64,000 nt of DNA from Evernia prunastri. Its lineage: Eukaryota; Ascomycota; Lecanoromycetes; Lecanorales; Parmeliaceae. The notes beneath the pieces were generated by a model. That model did not search any database. It saw only the letters and a program-made list of their open reading frames with translations, and was not told where the DNA came from. This document shows positions 58,417-64,000 of the stretch, piece after piece. A program made the position numbers and the translations under genes. Location: NCBI GenBank assembly GCA_003184365.1, contig NKYR01000137.1:34202-98201 (forward strand), written 5' to 3'. How positions within the stretch are numbered: the first letter of the stretch is position 1; the number at the start of each line of letters is the position of its first letter.

Positions 58417-60649
58417 ATGGCTACAGCGAGTGAAGCGAGAGTAGGCCTCTGGAGGGACTACAGTCGTCGCTATCTTGACCGTGAGCAAACATCTATTTAT
58501 GAAAGGTACGAGACTTGAAAGCTAACGGTTTACGATGAGATGAGTAGAACGCCAGATACTTGCCACTGACTTTTGGTCTCAATGGATGACGGCTTTTGTC
58601 GCTGTATGCCTCACGCTTACAAGCCCTTATGTTTTCAAGATAGCCAAGAGCTTTCTAGTCTGGCTCATTGCTCTGCTTAGTTGGCTTACAACAAAGTGGA
58701 ACAATACGCGTTCGGCGGAAATTTCTTCTTCGTCGTCCAGTGTCGCTGAAAGCCAAACTCCATTACGGCAAAGTCGGCATACTGACTATGGTTCGGGCAA
58801 GAGACCCGAAAATGGGTCGAATCCGCCAGATGGTCAGCAGCCCAATGGCAAACCAGTCACCCCAGTGCAGAGCGAGTCGGATAACCAGCCTCACAAAGTC
58901 AGGTCTCGGTCTAAGAACCAGAGCTCACACACGGCTGCAACATCAGCTGCTGTAGAAAGTGATTCGATCTCAGAAAGACGAACATCATCAGTGCATGAAG
59001 ATGAAGGTCCCGCGACATTACTGAGAAACTCCTCAGACAGTCGCGAGACTGTATGGAAGTTCGTCGAGTCTCTGCTGCACCGTGGGGCTAAGGAAGTGAA
59101 CTCGCCATCTACCACAATGATTGTGATATCTACGGTTCTCTTCGGCCTTTTTGTTGCACAAGCAATAGCCGGCGTATTCTCAGCCAAGATTGCTTCAGAC
59201 AGGACTGGCCTTGCGTCTTCGCAGCATTGTGGGATTTGGCAATTCGATGAAAATGCGGGTGGAGAGGCTGCTGATCGTGACGATTTAAACAATTATCAGA
59301 GGGAAGCTCGGGCAAGCCAGTATGCTCGGACCTGCTACAACTCCCCTGATCCCACAGATCCTTTCTCTTGTAGAGTGTTCTACAATCAGAGTATTGCGTA
59401 CACTACCAAAAGCCGTCAGTCGTGTCCGTTTGCCTCGTCTGAGCTCTGTCACGATGGCCTTTACTCAGCCATCTCCTTCGATACTGGGTATGTTGACGCC
59501 AGTGTCATCGGTATCAACTCTCCAAGTACTCATAAGTTTCGTCGAACGACAAGCTGCTCCCCACTGAACATGTCCGAGCCATACGTCCTGCCATCATCCC
59601 AGGGCATCAATGACACAGCCTACCACTATTACTAAGGCCCCAAAGACAACACGAACTACACATTCAATACATCTGGTCGACCGTTCGAGTGGCTTGTGCC
59701 GGTGTACTCAGTAAGGTGAGTGCCGCAGCTCTAATCAATTCTGATCAAATTCCTTCAACGTGATCAAAAGTTGATCGCCAATAGCACGTACTTCTCTTCG
59801 CTCTATCCAGGAAGTGATTATTGGCAACCAATACCGGAGCTCAAGCGACCGGCCAATAGCACGCTCACAATCATCTTTGTGTCTTCAATGCACATTTACC
59901 ATGTCAAGCCGAGCTTTGATCCTATATTTCCCGCCAATGAACCACGGTACTTTGAGGGCTTCCGCGAACCTTATTACTACAACGCCGACCCACGAGCTCG
60001 AGCCCTAGCATGCGTGGACACAAGTGAGTTGTGCTCTCCCGATGGTACGACCTGTTGGTCTATGACCTCACCTCTGCCGCCGGACATCCAATCTTCTCCG
60101 GATTACTGGTTGATGAAATGGTCCCTGGAGAACTCGAATACCTACGATTCGATCAAATGGCGCTTGGGTACCGCACTCCTCGCCCAGGAAAGCGTCAGCC
60201 AGTCCGTTTCTAACCCTCTGAGCCCTTATCAATGGCAGCTCGAAGCAAACCAGCTGTTTGCGACTTCCCTCGCCAGAATCCAGTACGACGCCCGGAAGAT
60301 TGCCACTGGCGAAGACCGCGAACGACCGGGATACGTTGAAGTGACCCCTGACGAAGCAAAGGGCCGTCTCTGCAGGCTGTATAAATTCAAGAGTTCCGAC
60401 TACACCAACATCAACTTGGCTGCCTTTATCGGACTCCCCCTGCTGGCCATCACCATCTTTGTCTTGAGCTGGGACGCAAGCGTCGTTGGATTGAACTCAA
60501 AGGGCGACGGAGACAATGCCTCGGAGCCTCTTATCATCGACGTTATTGCCAGATTTATCTGTCATATCCTCCTCGTTCTCGCTGTAGGCATATACACCAG
60601 TATTAGTACCCTCATTCGAGCAGGGATCCATTGCGTCAAAGACCGATGA
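58417..60649 (+). pseudogene. Multi-pass membrane protein gene with in-frame stop
   Basis: Three exons fit a single reading frame: 58417..58480, 58548..59715, 59785..60649, giving 699 codons including the terminal stop. Introns are GT-AG; the first has a perfect GCTAAC branch site. The N-terminus (MATASEARVGLWRDYSRRYL) followed by a hydrophobic helix, a Ser-rich loop, another helix (TMIVISTVLFGLFVAQAIAGV), a ~350-residue ectodomain with many Cys and NxT/S sites, and C-terminal helices (INLAAFIGLPLLAITIFVL, ICHILLVLAVGIYTSI) match a common filamentous-fungal membrane protein family of unknown function. An in-frame TAA at 59633-59635 interrupts the ectodomain between AYHYY and GPKDNTNYT. Everything on both sides is intact. 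It may be a recent nonsense allele, a sequencing error, or a readthrough gene. Confidence 0.75.
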
Positions 60650-61499
60650 CCTGATTCGAACCCGTCTTAATTACTCGAAGATGGCGCATGAAGCGAAATG
60701 GATCTCGAACAAGGGTTCAGCATCTTAGGGAAGTTTCTCATACAATAGCTCAAAGTCACCCAAACAGTTGACCTGATCTTGAACGAGCTCCAGGTATAAC
60801 GCTTTCCATATATTGCGGTATAAGAGCCTTCAGGACTATTCGTCGTGTTAAATACATATTTTCAGCCCTAGCTATCGAGACATGCTACAAGGAATTTGCG
60901 CGCCGATGTGAGATACGTATAGGTCAGAAGAGGCGTGGAGGCCCGGAGATGTGAAGAAGCGGAGATCATACCGTATCACACGATACTCAATACTGCCAAC
61001 CGCATCCGGCCATCCCCGACCAACGACCTCTCAAGGCTATTTGACTTATGGAATTATGCGCTGAGTAGGTACTTTCGAGGAGTTCGAAGTACTTCGTCTC
61101 GCGTCGCTAGCCATGTCTGTCTTTGCATCTGTTAGTCAATATTTAACTGCAACAATGGCAGAGCAACCACGAGATCCTTGTGACCGACCTAAAACATCGT
61201 TTTCGTCAATGACTAGTCAGCCGCGTTGGCGTAGCAAAGAATTCATTCTTATCGCCATGGTGAGACTGAGAGTTAGTCGGTTGCATAGCATGGAAATACT
61301 GCATAGAGGGATGTGACCCGTGTCAGGGACGCGATGATCAGGAGATTTGGTTCCAATGGGAGCTCTATTTATATGAAGCTTCCCACCAAGCGTTGTGCTC
61401 TTCGTTCGATCCCATCTCTTTCTACACCGCGCACACTCCACTACCCCTTACACACCCTCACTATCCCAAAATAAAACCAAAAACCTCTTTCCGTCAGGC

Positions 61500-61778
61500 A
61501 TGGCGAGCACCCGCACTTCTGAAGCGCGCCGCCGCACTCCCCAACTTCGCCATGAGTCCTTCCAAAGGAGACCCGTCGTCCAAGGCCTCGTCATCAAAGG
61601 CCCCGTCGGCCAAGAAAGGGGGCTAAGATCATCATCGCCGTCCCCTCGTGATGCTATCAGGAAGGCCGACCAGGGCTTACCGCAGCAAGAAAGGCCGTTT
61701 CCTGCCCGGAATATCCGCACCCCCCCCTCTCCCTCTCAATTTGTCATTTCGCAGGCCGTACGCCTGCTCAACGGGTAA
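61500..61778 (+). CDS. Doubtful hypothetical ORF, 92 aa
   Basis: The frame starts MASTRTSEARRRTPQLRHES and is basic, rich in Arg, Pro and Ser. It is preceded by an A/C-rich leader (61440-61495) as seen before fungal start codons, and its composition is GC-rich relative to flanks. It ends just after a GTAAGA donor-like word, so it could be the first exon of a spliced gene. There is no domain and no recognised homologue. A second frame inside it (start 61552) is equally short. Confidence 0.25.
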   Translation: MASTRTSEARRRTPQLRHESFQRRPVVQGLVIKGPVGQERGLRSSSPSPRDAIRKADQGLPQQERPFPARNIRTPPSPSQFVISQAVRLLNG

Positions 61779-61981
61779 GAGGACGACCGTATCGTATGGG
61801 TCACTGAGGACACGGCGGTCAACGAATCACATTCGGCTAGTCTTGAGGTCCAATGCTAGGGCACTCCCTCTATTTAGGGCACTCATTCCGTCCCGATCAG
61901 TACTAGCGCTGACGGTCCTCGTCAGGGATGGGCTCCTAGAAGGCCGTCTGTTTTGGAGGTTTTCTTGGCACTAGGCGCGCC

Positions 61982-61999
61982 GGGGGGGTGGGGGGTGGG
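61982..61999 (+). other. G-rich tract, potential G-quadruplex
   Basis: Runs of 7, 6 and 3 G separated by single T residues are visible; the 7-G run can supply two of four tetrads' strands. Confidence 0.6.
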
Positions 62000-62329
62000 C
62001 GGCCACATGTGCCTCTTTAGGTAGCTGGCCCCGGTGTTAAGAGATCCCATAACAGAATTACACAAATTTGGGAATTAGCCAATCAACGGCCTGCACTCGC
62101 GTGCTACCATGTATTATTCGACCCATCTCAGTAGCTAATATCACAGTAGTGCAGTATCCAGCATGGGCTTCACTGCACATGAACAGCTGTCTCTCCTACC
62201 TCTTACATGGTTTCTTCGTTAATACATAGCATGCCAATCCTCCATGTGCAAGACAGCATCAAGACCACAACAACTCATTCCCAACATTTACCCACCTCAC
62301 ATCCTGGCTTTCGACTCGGAGCAGACACC

Positions 62330-63357
62330 ATGGAGCAAAAACAAGCTCGTACCACCCGGAAAGTACCAATGGAAGTCCTCTCCCTCGGTCTTTCACGGTA
62401 CGTACATTACGGAATGAATGATTTCTGTTTGATAGCGCATCGGAGTCACTGCCCATATACTGGGAGCAGAGAGCTTTTTTACCCCTTCGAAAATGTCGGT
62501 TTACATGGTGAAATGCCGCCTTCCGGCGAGGAAACTACTTGTGATGATATTCTTCCAATGTGTCCCATGTTCGGTTAATCCCTATCAAGAGCAAAGCTGA
62601 CTCGGAAATCTGCGACAGCACCGGCACCGCATCCATGCAATCCGCACTGCAAATACTCGGATACAAGCACACCGCCCACGGCCTAGACATGCTATCGCAT
62701 CCCGAAATCGTAGCACCATGGATGGAAGCTGTCAACGCGAAATTCCTAGGCCGTGGCAAACCATATGGCCGTGCAGAATTTGACGCCTTACTTGGTCGTT
62801 GTGCCGCAGTGACTGATCTGCCATGCGTTGCCTTTTGGGAGGAACTGATGGCTGCTTATCCGGAGGCGAAATTGATCCTTGTAGAGAGGGATATTGAGGG
62901 ATGGTACAAGAGTTTCGATGAGACGGTGCTCATGGGACTGTTTGGTACACTCGCCGGTGTGATTGTTGATTACATCGAGCCGTTGATTGGGAGTCAGGTC
63001 GGGCCCATGACTCGCAAACTCGTATATGGATACTTTAAAGCCAAGACTCCGGACGAGGTCCGCCAGAATGCTCGCGCGATTTATCGAGAGCATTACAGAC
63101 GCATCAGAGAGACTGCTCCGAAGGAGAGGTTGTTGGAATATCGATTGGGTGATGGCTGGGCCCCGCTCTGCAACTTCTTGGGGAAGGAGGTGCCTGAGGG
63201 GCTGCCTTTTCCGAGAATCAATGAAGCTGCCGCCCTGAAAGCGAAAATCCGTGAGATTCAAAGGGATAAGTTCAAAGCGGCGGGCGTTGCGCTGGGCAGA
63301 TGCCTTGTACCTGTTGTCATCGTCGGTATTGCGATGTGGTATTGGTACCAAATGTAG
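62330..63357 (+). CDS. Sulfotransferase-like P-loop protein with C-terminal anchor
   Basis: This belongs to a large filamentous-fungal family related to sulfotransferases (often mis-annotated as epimerases). The model is join 62330..62397, 62619..63357 (268 aa). The 221-nt intron has a GTACGT donor, GCTGAC branch and CGACAG acceptor. The junction rebuilds the phosphate-binding loop LSLGLSRTGTASMQSALQIL, analogous to the PAPS 5'-phosphosulfate loop, which ORF calling would split. Further landmarks are AYPEAKLILVERDIEGWYKSF, the 3'-phosphate-site-like strand-loop, and YREHYRRIRETAP with LEYRLGDGWAPLCNFLGKEVP near the end. The last ~20 residues (CLVPVVIVGIAMWYWY) are hydrophobic, suggesting a tail anchor. 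The substrate is unknown. Confidence 0.83.
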
Positions 63358-63654
63358 CGACTACCTTTTCCGGGTGTCCAACTAAGCAAACTGCCAAACT
63401 ATACAGCTGTTTTCAAAACCATTGGCGAATGCGGGAACCAGATGCTTCCCGCACCTAAAATATGAGAACACACCATCTACCTCTCAGCACCAAATGTAGA
63501 TATAAAGAAACGTGATAAATAGATGTAGAATCCTCAAATTTGACGCCGTGTATAGTCCATTTGATCACTAGCCTGGTGTAGCTTTTTTGTAGACCTTTCA
63601 AGTCCTCCACGTCGCCGTCGTCATCCCCCCGCCTATATCATGTCGTACACGCTA

Positions 63655-64000
63655 AGCTTTAATGTAGTCCTGCTGCTATGCTGCTATGCTGGATCTTCAA
63701 TGTAGTGCTTAGCTTCAATGTAGTGCTCTGCTCCCATATAGTGCTCCCATATAGTGCTCCCATACTCTGCTTTAATGTAGTGCTTCTATGCTCTGCTTTC
63801 ATGTAGTGCTCTGTTGGAATGCTGAAACCTACCTTCCCCGCAATGTACGCTACCGCCACATTGGGCTAGCGCGAGAAATCTCTGCATCGTACATAGACTG
63901 TAGAGCACCTACCATAGTACATTATCAACTACATACTTCTTACACTATGTGCATACATTCCCATATGACAAAGTGCTCTGCTCTCATGTAGTGCTCTGCT
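63655..64000. repeat. Imperfect minisatellite, AATGTAGTGCTCTGCT-like units
   Basis: Units of about 13-19 nt built from ATGTAGTGCT and CTCTGCT recur at 63660-63820 and again from ~63970 to the window edge, with variants such as CCCATATAGTGCT repeated directly. The array probably continues beyond the window. The ~150 bp in between is unrelated. Confidence 0.85.

Larger units (their letters stand above)
60650..62329. other. Long spacer with doubtful ORF and G-rich tract
   Basis: This is a 1.68-kb gap between the broken membrane-protein gene and the sulfotransferase-like gene. The only coding candidate is at 61500-61778. A G-rich tract occurs at 61982-61999. No tRNA or transposon is recognised. 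Confidence 0.45.

Noticed and set aside
60650..60665. GATTCGAACCC as a minus-strand tRNA T arm
   Set aside because: It overlaps the stop of the membrane-protein gene and has no cloverleaf partners.

Overview
The window is nuclear DNA of a filamentous ascomycete (Pezizomycotina; I would guess Dothideomycetes or a near relative, but cannot fix the class). The evidence is short GT-AG introns, mostly 49-90 nt, with CTAAC/CTGAC-like branch points. Supporting genes are a trifunctional TrpC, a Mnn9 mannosyltransferase, a GPI-anchored GH72 glucanosyltransferase, an Ssn3 kinase and a Pcc1 subunit. Most ATGs, splice sites and reading phases were worked out by hand, and each spliced model given below is a multiple of three. 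No bacterial, viral, CRISPR or intact transposon features are visible.

Layout, left to right. 0.7-6.8 kb: CDC14 phosphatase (-), PCC1 (+), and a large two-part protein of unknown function (-). 6.8-9.0 kb: a long AT-rich spacer full of TAAGGTA/TACCTTA words. 9.0-18.7 kb: a long disordered protein (+), NAD kinase (-), exosome RRP46 (-), PP2A activator PTPA (+), peroxisomal E2 PEX4 (+). 19.0-26.2 kb: a secreted Cys-containing protein (-), MNN9 (-), a GT8 glycosyltransferase (-), and a mitochondrial carrier (+) whose model needs a 10-nt and a 6-nt microexon. 26.5-31.1 kb: a SET/MYND protein (+) and a GH72 glucanosyltransferase (-). 31.1-33.2 kb: a spacer with three related tRNA-like repeat fragments. 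33.2-38.5 kb: a ten-exon, 1414-residue dynamin-superfamily GTPase of the nuclear SLIP-GC type (+). 38.8-52 kb: dienelactone hydrolase (-), a possible 41-codon small gene (+), an EamA transporter (-), CDK8/SSN3 (-), NUP188 (-). 52.3-63.4 kb: TRPC (+), a BRCT-WGR protein lacking a PARP catalytic domain (+), a small hypothetical (-), a multi-pass membrane protein gene interrupted by an in-frame TAA (+), a doubtful short ORF (+), and a sulfotransferase-like protein (+). The window ends in a minisatellite.

The genes do not form one pathway. Most are conserved housekeeping functions: cell cycle, tRNA modification, RNA decay, nuclear pore, Mediator, tryptophan and cofactor synthesis. There is a loose cell-surface theme (MNN9, GT8, GH72, secreted protein) between 19 and 31 kb. 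The accessory-looking genes are the large GTPase, the BRCT-WGR protein, the secreted protein and the broken membrane-protein gene. The most unusual sequence-level signals are the microexons, the in-frame stop and the tRNA-like repeats.
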